Assembly (NCBI GenBank): GCA_019112625.1
Contig: DXIW01000044.1
Span: 1 to 48,053, forward strand
Reading direction: 5' to 3'
Length of the DNA stretch: 48,053 nucleotides
Source: Candidatus Acutalibacter stercorigallinarum
GTDB lineage: Bacteria; Bacillota; Clostridia; Oscillospirales; Acutalibacteraceae
The notes beneath the pieces are model-generated. The model ran no database searches. It was given only the letters and a program-made list of their open reading frames with translations, and was not told the origin of the DNA. Every line of letters starts with the position of its first letter. Position 1 is the stretch's first letter. The position numbers and the translations under genes are program-made. Positions 24,987 through 33,772 of the stretch are shown piece after piece.

Positions 24987-25417
24987 CCGGCGGGCTGGTC
25001 CCCGCGGGGGTGTTCTGCCTGGCGGCAGGGGCGGCCTTGGGCTGCCTCTTTTTGCTGTGCAAGGCCCTGCGGTTGGCGCTGGGGCTGGGCCCCTGGGCCA
25101 CCGCCCTGGTGGATGTGCTCTTCTGCCTGGTGTGCGGGGCGGTGTCGTTCCTGTGCGCCCTGGCGGTGGATCAGGGCAGGCTGCGGCTGTTCCAGGCTGT
25201 TTTCCAAGGGCTGGGGGCCTGGGCCGCCATCGCCGGGCTGGACCCCTTGGCCGCCGGAGCGGCCCGGGCGGCAAAAGGTTTTTTCCGGCGAGGGAGGGCG
25301 GTCCTTCGGGAGGGAAAGGCCTTTGGGCTGGGACATTCCCCCGCAGGGGCGGGGCAGGGGTCGAAAAACCGAAAAAAATTTAGAGAAAAGCCGGAAAAAG
25401 CGAAAAAAAAGACTTGA
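24983..25417 (+). CDS. yabQ: Spore cortex biosynthesis protein YabQ
   Basis: The 144-residue product is mainly membrane-embedded in its first 100 residues, with three or four hydrophobic helices (VPAGVFCLAAGAALGCLFLL, DVLFCLVCGAVSFLCALAV, and a third after FQAVFQG). A basic tail follows (KNRKKFREKPEKAKKK). This matches YabQ, which goes to the forespore outer membrane and is needed for cortex synthesis. It is coupled to yabP by an ATGA overlap. The next gene's promoter overlaps its stop. Confidence 0.85.
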   Translation: MTGGLVPAGVFCLAAGAALGCLFLLCKALRLALGLGPWATALVDVLFCLVCGAVSFLCALAVDQGRLRLFQAVFQGLGAWAAIAGLDPLAAGAARAAKGFFRRGRAVLREGKAFGLGHSPAGAGQGSKNRKKFREKPEKAKKKT

Positions 25418-25443
25418 AAAACTTATGTAGACTAGTATATACT
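25414..25443 (+). promoter_or_regulatory. Promoter of divIC/ftsB
   Basis: TTGAAA at 25414-25419 followed by TATATACT; the -10 may be TATATA (25436, 16-bp spacer) or TATACT (25438-25443, 18-bp spacer). Confidence 0.65.
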
Positions 25444-25455
25444 ATGTTTATTAGA

Positions 25456-25469
25456 CCAGTCGCGACTGG
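25456..25469. promoter_or_regulatory. Perfect 14-bp palindrome in the divIC leader
   Basis: CCAGTCGCGACTGG is fully self-complementary and lies about 15 bp after the -10 box, near the transcription start. This suggests a repressor operator. The binding protein is unknown. Confidence 0.45.
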
Positions 25470-25483
25470 GGAACGGGAGAGAG

Positions 25484-25798
25484 GTGCGCGCTTTGCGAGA
25501 GCTGAAGCTGGTGGAGAAATACAAGGGAAGCCTGCTGCTGCGGTTCGCCGTCATCGTGCTGGCGGTGTTCGTGGTGGTCTCCCTCATCGCCCAGCAGCGG
25601 CAGATCGCAGAGAAGCGGGAGGACCTGCAGACGCTGCAGGCCCAGCTCGCCACCCAGAACGTGAAGAACGAGGAGCTCCAGGAATCCCTGAAGGACGAGG
25701 AAGGCCTGCGGGATTACGCGGAGAAAAAAGCCCGGGAGGAGCTGAACTACGCCAAGCCCGGGGAGCGGGTGTTCGTGGACGCCGGGGCCAACGACTGA
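25484..25798 (+). CDS. divIC: DivIC/FtsB-like septum formation initiator
   Basis: The ~104-residue protein has a short basic N-terminus, one membrane helix (LLLRFAVIVLAVFVVVSLIA, about 17-36) and a coiled coil (RQIAEKREDLQTLQAQL...). The C-terminal REELNYAKPGERVFV is the family signature. It is a bitopic divisome protein expected to join FtsL and DivIB at the septum. Starts are ambiguous: GTG gives the longest form, while a TTG nine bases later (25493) has better spacing from GAGAGG. Position after yabQ matches divIC in Bacillus. Confidence 0.9.
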   Translation: MRALRELKLVEKYKGSLLLRFAVIVLAVFVVVSLIAQQRQIAEKREDLQTLQAQLATQNVKNEELQESLKDEEGLRDYAEKKAREELNYAKPGERVFVDAGAND

Positions 25799-25881
25799 GA
25801 GGGGATGTTATCCCGGGGCCGCAGGTATGATTTGGGCACTTCTAATTCGTTTCGGCACAGCCGAGGAGGATTTTTCTTTTT

Positions 25882-26382
25882 ATGCAGCTTGAGGTTGGAC
25901 AGATCTATGAGGGGAAAGTAACGGGCATCACCAAATTCGGGGCCTTCATCAGCTTCGAAAACGGGCAGACGGGCATGGTGCACATCTCCGAGGTGGCGCC
26001 CACGTTCGTCAACGAGATCAAGGACTTCGTCACCGAGGGGCAGACCGTAAAGGTGAAGGTGCTGGCCATCAGCGAGGAGGGGAAGATCAGCCTGTCCATC
26101 AAGAAGGCGCTTCCCGAGGACCAGCAGCGCAGGCCCCAGCGCCGCCAGGAGGGCGGCCGCGGCGGGAACCGGGAGCGGCAGCCCCGGGCGCCCCGTCCCG
26201 TGCCCCAGCCCAGCCAGGGCCGGCCCGGTGACTTTGAGTGGCAGAGCCGCCGCAACGACAGCGGCAGCTTCGAGGACATGATGTCCCGCTTCAAGCAGAC
26301 CAGCGACGAGAAGATGTCCGACCTGAAACGGGCGGGCAACGAGTTCCGCCGGGGCTATTCCCGCCGGGGCCAGCAGAAATAA
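25882..26382 (+). CDS. S1 RNA-binding domain protein (YabR-like)
   Basis: The 166-residue protein has one S1 domain at about residues 3-75 (GQIYEGKVTGITKFGAFISF, GQTGMVHISEVAP, GQTVKVKVLAISEEGKISLSIK). An Arg/Gln/Pro-rich disordered stretch follows, then a short helical end (FEDMMSRFKQTSDEKMSDLKR) ending in basic RRGYSRRGQQK-like sequence. It corresponds to YabR, found after divIC in Firmicutes, and probably binds RNA or ribosomes. It has a GAGGAGGA ribosome site and a terminator closes the cluster. Confidence 0.88.
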   Translation: MQLEVGQIYEGKVTGITKFGAFISFENGQTGMVHISEVAPTFVNEIKDFVTEGQTVKVKVLAISEEGKISLSIKKALPEDQQRRPQRRQEGGRGGNRERQPRAPRPVPQPSQGRPGDFEWQSRRNDSGSFEDMMSRFKQTSDEKMSDLKRAGNEFRRGYSRRGQQK

Positions 26383-26399
26383 CACATTGGACAGCATGG

Positions 26400-26438
26400 A
26401 GCCTTTCCGCGCCCTGGCGGGCCCGGAGGGCTTTTTTT
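26400..26438 (+). terminator. Intrinsic terminator after the S1 gene
   Basis: AGCCUUUCCG pairs imperfectly with CGGAGGGCU and is followed by UUUUUUU; the next gene's ribosome site starts only ~8 bp later. Confidence 0.75.
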
Positions 26439-26457
26439 GCAGAAAGGGAGGACCAGG

Positions 26458-27297
26458 ATGAGGGAGATCGCAGCCCAGGAGATCACCGATGTTATCGAGG
26501 AGCTGTGCGTAGAGGCCAACCGGGTGCTGCCCGCCGATCTGGAGCGTTTGATCGGCGAGCGGGCCGGGGAGGAGACAGGGGAGCCGGCCCGGGCCATCCT
26601 CTGCGACCTGTGCCGGAATCTGGACGCCGCCAGGGAGATGGCCATCCCCATCTGCCAGGATACGGGCATGGCGGTGGTCTTTGCTGAAGTGGGGCAGGAG
26701 GTCCATATCCAGGGGGACTTTGAGGCCGCCGTGAACGAAGGGGTGCGCAGGGGCTATGTGGACGGCCTGCTGCGGTGCTCGGTGGTGCAGGACCCCCTGC
26801 GCCGGGGCAACACCGGGGACAACACCCCGGCCATCCTCCACACCCGGCTGGTGCCCGGGGACAGGCTGACCCTCACCGTGGCCCCCAAGGGCTTTGGCAG
26901 TGAGAACATGAGCCGCCTGAAGATGTTTACCCCCGCCGCCTCGCCGGAGGACATCGTGGCCTTTGTGGGGGAGACGGTGGAGTTGGCTGGCGCCAACCCC
27001 TGCCCGCCCATTGTGCTGGGGGTGGGCATCGGCGGCGATTTCGAGCTGTGCGCCATGCTGGCGAAAAAGGCCCTGTGCCGTGACGTGAGCCTGCGCAACC
27101 CGGACCCCTACTACGCCGCGCTGGAGGAGCGGATGCTGGCCGCCGCCAACGCCACCGGGGTGGGGCCCCAGGGCTTTGGCGGAGACACCACCTGCCTGGC
27201 GGTGAATATCGAGGCCTACCCCACCCACATCGCCGGGCTGCCGGTGGCGGTGAACGTGGGCTGCCACGTCACCCGGCATAAGACGGTGGTGCTGTGA
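26458..27297 (+). CDS. Fumarate hydratase class I, alpha subunit
   Basis: The 279-residue protein is the N-terminal (alpha, TtdA-like) half of an iron-sulfur hydro-lyase. Signature pieces are PICQDTGMAVVFAEVG, RRGNTGDNTPAILHTRLVPGD, NPCPPIVLGVGIGG and the C-terminal VGCHVTRHKTVVL. The cysteines in CQDTG, NPCPP and FELCAM-region positions suit cluster binding. The enzyme interconverts fumarate and malate (or tartrate/oxaloacetate in relatives). The beta subunit gene that normally follows is not here; the next gene is hpf with its own promoter. It could act with a beta subunit encoded elsewhere. ATG chosen for its GGGAGGA site. Confidence 0.9.
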   Translation: MREIAAQEITDVIEELCVEANRVLPADLERLIGERAGEETGEPARAILCDLCRNLDAAREMAIPICQDTGMAVVFAEVGQEVHIQGDFEAAVNEGVRRGYVDGLLRCSVVQDPLRRGNTGDNTPAILHTRLVPGDRLTLTVAPKGFGSENMSRLKMFTPAASPEDIVAFVGETVELAGANPCPPIVLGVGIGGDFELCAMLAKKALCRDVSLRNPDPYYAALEERMLAAANATGVGPQGFGGDTTCLAVNIEAYPTHIAGLPVAVNVGCHVTRHKTVVL

Positions 27298-27336
27298 TTT
27301 TTTGGCAAGAAGCTCACTAATTTCTTCAGATATTCC

Positions 27337-27365
27337 TTGCAAAATTTTAGATAGGATGCTATACT
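27337..27365 (+). promoter_or_regulatory. Promoter of hpf
   Basis: TTGCAA at 27337-27342 and TATACT at 27360-27365 with a 17-bp spacer. The leader is unusually long, about 125 nt. Confidence 0.75.
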
Positions 27366-27445
27366 ATAGACAAGAGGCCACCATGGCCTCCCAGGGCGCC
27401 CCAAAAGCTGGGGAGGCCGAGGGGATGCCCGGAAAATCTGACGAA

Positions 27446-27489
27446 AGGAAAGGGCCTGCCCAGAAAGGGCACGGAGCCCGGGCAGGCGG
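27446..27489 (+). promoter_or_regulatory. Nested hairpin between ribosome site and start codon of hpf
   Basis: An AGGAAAGG ribosome site at about 27447-27453 is directly followed by a stem of GCCUGCCC (27454-27461) with GGGCAGGC (27480-27487). Inside it, GGGC and GCCC form a second stem. The ATG at 27499 is 11 nt after the hairpin. Folding would bring the distant ribosome site to a normal distance from the start codon. No other good site lies closer. Inferred from sequence only. Confidence 0.45.
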
Positions 27490-27498
27490 GTGCATGCC

Positions 27499-28026
27499 AT
27501 GAAGATCACGATCGTCGGCAGGAAAGTCAACCTGAAGAACCATTTCAAGGAGCTGGCGGAGAAAAAGCTCTCCAAATTCGACCGCATCTTCGACGAGGAC
27601 GCCGAGGCCACCGTCACTGTGACGGTGGAGCGCAACCGCCAGACTGTGGAGATAACCATCAAGCAGCGTGGGATGATCTACCGGGCCGAGGAGACCTCCC
27701 TGGAGATGAACGAGGCCCTGGACCATGTGATCTCCGCCTTGGGCCGGCAGATCCGCCGGAACAAGACGAAGCTGGAGCGGGCCAAAAAGGTGGCCCCCGA
27801 CATCGACTTCCCCGATGCGCTGTACGAGGAGCCGGACGAGGAGTACCACGTGGTGCGCACCAAGCGCTTCTTCGTGCGGGTGATGACCCCGGAGGAGGCC
27901 ATCCTTCAGATGAACCTGCTGGACCACGAGTTCTTTATGTTCCGGGACGACGAGAGCGGGGAGATCAACGTGGTGTACCGCCGCAAGGACGGGGACTACG
28001 GCCTGCTGGTGCCGGAAGGCAAGTGA
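27499..28026 (+). CDS. hpf: Long-form ribosome hibernation-promoting factor
   Basis: The 175-residue protein has the N-terminal HPF/RaiA domain (MKITIVGRKVNLKNHFKELAEKK, then FDEDAEATVTVTVERN) and the C-terminal domain (VVRTKRFFVRVMTPEEAILQM, FMFRDDESGEINVVYRRKDG). That domain pairs two HPFs to make 100S ribosome dimers. It silences ribosomes in stationary phase or stress. A GTG nine bases upstream is an alternative start. It has its own promoter and a long structured leader; hpf is also commonly under stress or growth-rate control. Confidence 0.95.
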   Translation: MKITIVGRKVNLKNHFKELAEKKLSKFDRIFDEDAEATVTVTVERNRQTVEITIKQRGMIYRAEETSLEMNEALDHVISALGRQIRRNKTKLERAKKVAPDIDFPDALYEEPDEEYHVVRTKRFFVRVMTPEEAILQMNLLDHEFFMFRDDESGEINVVYRRKDGDYGLLVPEGK

Positions 28027-28153
28027 CAAGTGAAACCCATGTGGGGCGCTGCGGCTGTGGGCTGGCGGCGCCCCTGCCTGTCCCGGGTGTTTTCTTTTTC
28101 CCGGGGATGTGGTATAGTAGGAGAAGATTTCTGCATGGAAACGAGGAGGGCTT

Positions 28154-29293
28154 ATGGAAGGATGGACATACTGCGTCCCCTGCCTGATGGGGATAGAGGG
28201 CTTGGCGGCGGAGGAGCTGCGGGAGCTGGGGTGTGAAAACGTCCGGGCGGAAAACGGCCGGGTGCTGTTCGCCGGCGGGGCGGAGCTGCTGGCCAGGGTC
28301 AACCTGGGCAGCTGGTTCGGGGAGCGGGTGCTCTTGCTGCTGGGGGAGTTCCCCGCCCGCTCCTTTGAGGAGCTGTTCCAGGGTGTGAGGGCCCTACCTT
28401 GGGAGGCCCTTTTGGGGAAGGAGGACGCCTTCCCTGTGTCGGGGAGCAGCCTCTCCAGCCAGCTCCACAGCGTGCCGGACTGCCAGGCCATCATCAAAAA
28501 AGCCATTGTGGAGCGGCTGAAGGGGAAGTACCGCCTCTCCTGGTTCCCGGAGACCGGGCCCCTGCACCGGGTGCGGTTCCGCATTTTGAAGGATAAGGTG
28601 AGCCTGATGGTGGACACCAGCGGGGAGGGCCTCCACAAGCGGGGGTACCGGCGGGAGTCCAACCTGGCCCCTATGAAGGAGACCCTGGCCGCGGCCCTGT
28701 GCAAGCTGGCCCGGGTGCGGCCCGACGGGAATTTCATCGACCCCTTCTGCGGCTCGGGCACGCTGCTCATCGAGGCGGCGCTGCTGGCGGGGAACATCGC
28801 CCCCGGCCTGCGCCGGAGCTTCCAGGCGGAGAGCTGGCGGGACGCGGACCCCCAGGTGTGGCGGCGGGAGCGGGAGCGTGCCCAGGACCTGGAGCGTAGG
28901 GACATAACCTTTACCGCCACCGGCTACGACATCGACCCGGCAGCGGCGGCCCTCACCCTGGAGAACGCCCAAAAGGCCGGGGTGGCCGCCTGGGTGAGGG
29001 CCTGGGTGCGGGACATCCGGGACTTCCGGGAGGAGGGACCCTACGGCTGCGTGGTGTGCAACCCGCCCTACGGGGAGCGGCTGCTGGACGGGGAAGAGGC
29101 CCGGCGGCTCATCCAGGTGATGGGGCAGGTGTTCCAGCCCCGGCGGGGGTGGAGCTACGGCGTCATCACCCCGGAACCGGAGTTCGAGAAGCTCTACGGC
29201 AGGCGGGCGGATAAGCGCCGGAAGCTGTACAACGGCATGATCCCCTGCCAGTTCTACCAGTACTTCAAGGCGGAAACGGGGGCGAGGCGGTGA
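28154..29293 (+). CDS. THUMP-domain rRNA guanine-N2-methyltransferase (RlmL/YpsC-like)
   Basis: The 379-residue protein begins with a ferredoxin-like/THUMP part (GIEGLAAEELRELGCENVRAEN..., through about residue 160). A Rossmann SAM domain follows, with DPFCGSGTLLIEAALLA (Asp196 onward) and the catalytic NPPYGERL (Asn303-Pro-Pro-Tyr). KRGYRRESNLAPMKETLAAAL is typical of the RlmL N-terminal half-type enzymes of Firmicutes. It probably methylates 23S rRNA G2445-equivalent. A weak TATAGT box lies upstream at about 28111. It overlaps the acetyltransferase gene by 4 bp. Confidence 0.9.
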   Translation: MEGWTYCVPCLMGIEGLAAEELRELGCENVRAENGRVLFAGGAELLARVNLGSWFGERVLLLLGEFPARSFEELFQGVRALPWEALLGKEDAFPVSGSSLSSQLHSVPDCQAIIKKAIVERLKGKYRLSWFPETGPLHRVRFRILKDKVSLMVDTSGEGLHKRGYRRESNLAPMKETLAAALCKLARVRPDGNFIDPFCGSGTLLIEAALLAGNIAPGLRRSFQAESWRDADPQVWRRERERAQDLERRDITFTATGYDIDPAAAALTLENAQKAGVAAWVRAWVRDIRDFREEGPYGCVVCNPPYGERLLDGEEARRLIQVMGQVFQPRRGWSYGVITPEPEFEKLYGRRADKRRKLYNGMIPCQFYQYFKAETGARR

Positions 29294-29898
29294 AGATCCT
29301 CCATAGGCTGCGGGGGGAGATGGAGACCCCCCGGCTGTTCTTGCGCCGGTGGAAGCCCCTGGACTTCCAGGCGTTCCTCCGCTTTGCCGGGGACCCGGAG
29401 GTGATGCTCCCCGCAGGGTCGAAGCCGGCCCAGGGCCTGCAGGAGGCGGAGACCCAGTTCCATCGGGCCCTGCGGGACGAGGGCTGCTACGCCATGGTGC
29501 TGAAGGGCACTGGGGAGCCTATCGGGAAAATCAAATTCCAGGAGGACCTGCGGCGGTTCCGGGTGAACAGCCTGTCCATCGGCTACGAGCTGGCCCGGGG
29601 CTACTGGGGCCGGGGCCTGATGGCCGAGGCCCTTTCCGCCATGGTGGGAGAGGCCTTCCGGCGCCGGGGAGTGGAGGTGCTGGCCATCAGCCATTTCGCC
29701 CAGAACCAGCGGTCCCGGCGGGTCATCGAGAAGTGCGGCTTCCGCTATGAGGGCACCATCCTCCGGGGCTTCCACCGCTTCGACGGCCAGGTGTTCGACG
29801 ACGTGTGCTACTCCATCACCCGGGAGGAGTACTTCGCCCATCCGGAGCGGTATGAAGTCCCCGTAAGAAACAGGAAAGAAACCGACAGCAACGGGTAA
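29290..29898 (+). CDS. GNAT family N-acetyltransferase (RimJ-like)
   Basis: The 202-residue protein has the RimJ/RimL pattern: TPRLFLRRWKPLDFQAFLRF at the start, then IGYELARGYWGRGLMAEAL holding the acetyl-CoA pyrophosphate loop. The C-terminal NQRSRRVIEKCGFRYEGTI and the last strand complete the fold. Substrates could be a ribosomal protein N-terminus or a small amine; sequence does not decide. The GTG start overlaps the methyltransferase stop (GTGA), so expression is coupled. Confidence 0.88.
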   Translation: MKILHRLRGEMETPRLFLRRWKPLDFQAFLRFAGDPEVMLPAGSKPAQGLQEAETQFHRALRDEGCYAMVLKGTGEPIGKIKFQEDLRRFRVNSLSIGYELARGYWGRGLMAEALSAMVGEAFRRRGVEVLAISHFAQNQRSRRVIEKCGFRYEGTILRGFHRFDGQVFDDVCYSITREEYFAHPERYEVPVRNRKETDSNG

Positions 29899-29923
29899 GG
29901 CTTTCGCAAAGAAATATTCAGAC

Positions 29924-29967
29924 CCCTCTGGTACACTGTGGCTGTACCCGAGAGGGCCTGATTTTTT
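29924..29967 (+). terminator. Terminator after the acetyltransferase gene
   Basis: CCCUCUGGUAC pairs with GUACCCGAGAGGG with a 2-nt bulge, followed closely by AUUUUUU. Confidence 0.7.
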
Positions 29968-29988
29968 GAGGAGAGGAAGCTGAACCCT

Positions 29989-30429
29989 ATGAAAAAACTG
30001 CTGTTTGCCGCCGCTGCCGCCCTGGTGCTGGCCACGGGTCTTTCCGCCTGCCAGACCGTGGTGGTCCAGGAGTCCGCCGGGGAGGAGGACCTGACCCTGC
30101 GGGTAGTGTGCCAAAGCCCGGAGGTGTACCAGCTCTACTACACCCTGTACCTGGACGGGGAGGAGTACTGCCAGGGGGGCTGGGGTGACATAGACGGCGC
30201 CCCTTTGACCGCCCAGTCGGACCTGACCGCCCTGTTCCCCCAGGGGTATTTCGAGGGCAGGGACCTTTCCGGCCTGGCGGTGGACCTCTCCCCCTACGGG
30301 GAGGGGGATACCCGGGAGATTGCCACCACCCCGCCGGTGGAGCTCCACGCCCAGTACGGCGGCAGTTATACCATCCTGTTTACCGGGGATGAGGAGCAGG
30401 GCTTTACGGCCCAGGTGCAAGAGGAATAA
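29989..30429 (+). CDS. Predicted lipoprotein of unknown function
   Basis: The 146-residue product has a lipoprotein signal peptide, MKKLLFAAAAALVLATGL, ending in the lipobox LSAC, so Cys21 should be lipidated and the protein anchored outside the membrane. The mature part is acidic and strand-rich with repeated Tyr/Gly (VYQLYYTLYLDGEEY, AQYGGSYTILF), as in small beta-sandwich domains. I do not recognise a family. It has a GAGAGGAAG ribosome site and a hairpin after the stop. Its only obvious context is upstream of the groE operon. Confidence 0.75.
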   Translation: MKKLLFAAAAALVLATGLSACQTVVVQESAGEEDLTLRVVCQSPEVYQLYYTLYLDGEEYCQGGWGDIDGAPLTAQSDLTALFPQGYFEGRDLSGLAVDLSPYGEGDTREIATTPPVELHAQYGGSYTILFTGDEEQGFTAQVQEE

Positions 30430-30433
30430 CAGC

Positions 30434-30464
30434 GCCCCCCGGCTTTGGCTGGGGGGGCATCTTT
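30434..30464 (+). terminator. Probable terminator after the lipoprotein gene
   Basis: GCCCCCC pairs with GGGGGGC around GGCUUUGGCU; the tail AUCUUU is only moderately U-rich. Confidence 0.6.
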
Positions 30465-30505
30465 ATGAAGAAAATGTTAAAAGTAAAATTTTTCAAAAAA
30501 GCCCC

Positions 30506-30534
30506 TTGACTTTACCTGACTTTGTAGCTACAAT
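30506..30534 (+). promoter_or_regulatory. Promoter of groES-groEL
   Basis: TTGACT at 30506-30511 and TACAAT at 30529-30534 with a 17-bp spacer; CIRCE begins five bases after the -10 box. Confidence 0.85.
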
Positions 30535-30538
30535 AAGT

Positions 30539-30987
<449 letters not shown>

Positions 30988-31013
30988 CGATAGTCCTTGT
31001 TTTGTGTTCGTAA

Positions 31014-32675
<1,662 letters not shown>

Positions 32676-32700
32676 GCCATAAAACAGCAGAACAGCTGGC

Positions 32701-32732
32701 AAGGCCGGCGCTCCCCGGAGCGCCGGCCTTTT
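32701..32732 (+). terminator. Intrinsic terminator after groEL
   Basis: AAGGCCGGCGCUCC and GGAGCGCCGGCCUU form a 14-bp perfect stem with a short CC loop, followed by UU. Confidence 0.85.
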
Positions 32733-32776
32733 GTGTGCGGAAAGGAAAAGAATCCCCGGGATTTCTGTTCCCGCTC

Positions 32777-32805
32777 TTGCGCTTTTTGGCGATCCATTGT
32801 ATAAT
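32777..32805 (+). promoter_or_regulatory. Promoter of the MIF-like gene
   Basis: TTGCGC at 32777-32782 and TATAAT at 32800-32805 with a 17-bp spacer. Confidence 0.7.
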
Positions 32806-32850
32806 TTGGGGTACGGTATCCGGTATTTCCAAAGAATGGAGGAGTCGACC

Positions 32851-33177
32851 ATGCCCTTTATCGACGTAAAAGTGAGCTGCCCCCTGGAGAGAGCCCAGGA
32901 GCTGAGCCTGAAAGCGGAGCTGGGGAAGGCCATCACTCTGATCCCCGGCAAGGGTGAGGGCAGCCTGATGGTGCAGTTTGCCGACAACTGCCGCCTGTGG
33001 TTCGGCGGGGCGCAGGACGGCCCCATCGCCATGGTGAACGTGATGCTGTACGGTTCCGCCAGCGGTGAGAGCTGTGAGAAGTTCTCCCAGGCGGTCATCC
33101 CCCTGTTCCAGCGGGAGCTGGGGGCCAGCCACGTGTACCTGAAATTCGAGGAAGTCCCCCACTGGTATTGGAATTGA
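32851..33177 (+). CDS. MIF-like phenylpyruvate/D-dopachrome tautomerase homologue
   Basis: The 108-residue protein has the MIF/4-oxalocrotonate tautomerase shape. Met is followed by Pro2 (MPFIDVKVSCPL), the catalytic base after Met removal. Then come a helix (SLKAELGKAITLIPG), a strand-turn FADNCRLWFGG that parallels the conserved FGG of MIF, and a C-terminal YLKFEEVPHWYWN. Length is close to mammalian MIF (114). The gene stands alone between terminators with its own promoter and a GGAGGAG ribosome site. A role in pyruvate-type tautomerisation is possible; host signalling is speculative. Confidence 0.75.
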   Translation: MPFIDVKVSCPLERAQELSLKAELGKAITLIPGKGEGSLMVQFADNCRLWFGGAQDGPIAMVNVMLYGSASGESCEKFSQAVIPLFQRELGASHVYLKFEEVPHWYWN

Positions 33178-33184
33178 CCAGGTG

Positions 33185-33216
33185 AAAGCGCGCAGCCTAC
33201 CCTTGCGCGCTTTTCT
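33185..33216 (+). terminator. Intrinsic terminator before purE
   Basis: AAAGCGCGCA pairs perfectly with UGCGCGCUUU, followed by UCUUU. Confidence 0.8.
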
Positions 33217-33256
33217 TTCTGCCAGGAAAAATCACACAAAAAGGAGCGTATGCGAT

Positions 33257-33757
33257 ATGAGTAAGAAAGTAGCAGTGATCATGGGCAGCGACAGCGATCT
33301 GCCGGTGGTGGCCCCTGCCATCAAGCGGCTGAAGGCCTTCGGCATCCCGGTAGAGGCCCGGGTGATGAGCGCCCACCGCACCCCCGAGGCGGCGGCGGAG
33401 TTCTCCAAAACCGCCAGGGACCAGGGCTTCGGCGTCATCATCGCCGCGGCGGGGAAGGCCGCCCACCTGGCCGGCGTGCTGGCCGCCCACACCACCCTGC
33501 CGGTCATCGGCATCCCGGTGAAGTCCTCCACCTTGGACGGCCTGGACGCCCTGCTGGCCACCGTGCAGATGCCCTCCGGCATCCCCGTGGCCACCGTGGC
33601 CATCGACGGCGCGGACAACGCCGCCATCCTGGCCTGCCAGATGCTGGCCCTCTCCGACGAGGGGCTGGCCGGGCAGCTGACCCAGATGAAGCAGGACATG
33701 GTAGAGGGCGTGGCCAAGAAGAACGCCGCCCTCCAGGAAAAGATCGCCGAGCTGTAA
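33257..33757 (+). CDS. purE: N5-carboxyaminoimidazole ribonucleotide mutase
   Basis: The 166-residue class I PurE moves the carboxyl group to make CAIR in de novo purine synthesis. The nucleotide-binding [16 protein letters not shown], the [12 protein letters not shown] loop with its His, and [25 protein letters not shown] are standard. The ATG follows AAGGAG; a longer frame is not supported. PurK is not encoded nearby. No clear promoter lies between the preceding terminator and this gene, so its transcription start is uncertain. First gene of the purine operon. Confidence 0.96.
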   Translation: MSKKVAVIMGSDSDLPVVAPAIKRLKAFGIPVEARVMSAHRTPEAAAEFSKTARDQGFGVIIAAAGKAAHLAGVLAAHTTLPVIGIPVKSSTLDGLDALLATVQMPSGIPVATVAIDGADNAAILACQMLALSDEGLAGQLTQMKQDMVEGVAKKNAALQEKIAEL

Positions 33758-33772
33758 AGGGGAGCAGAGCAC

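Noticed and set aside
33178..33256. Guanine/PRPP riboswitch or PurR box before purE
   Set aside because: The gap holds only a terminator hairpin and the ribosome site; TTGACC at 33174 has no convincing -10 partner.
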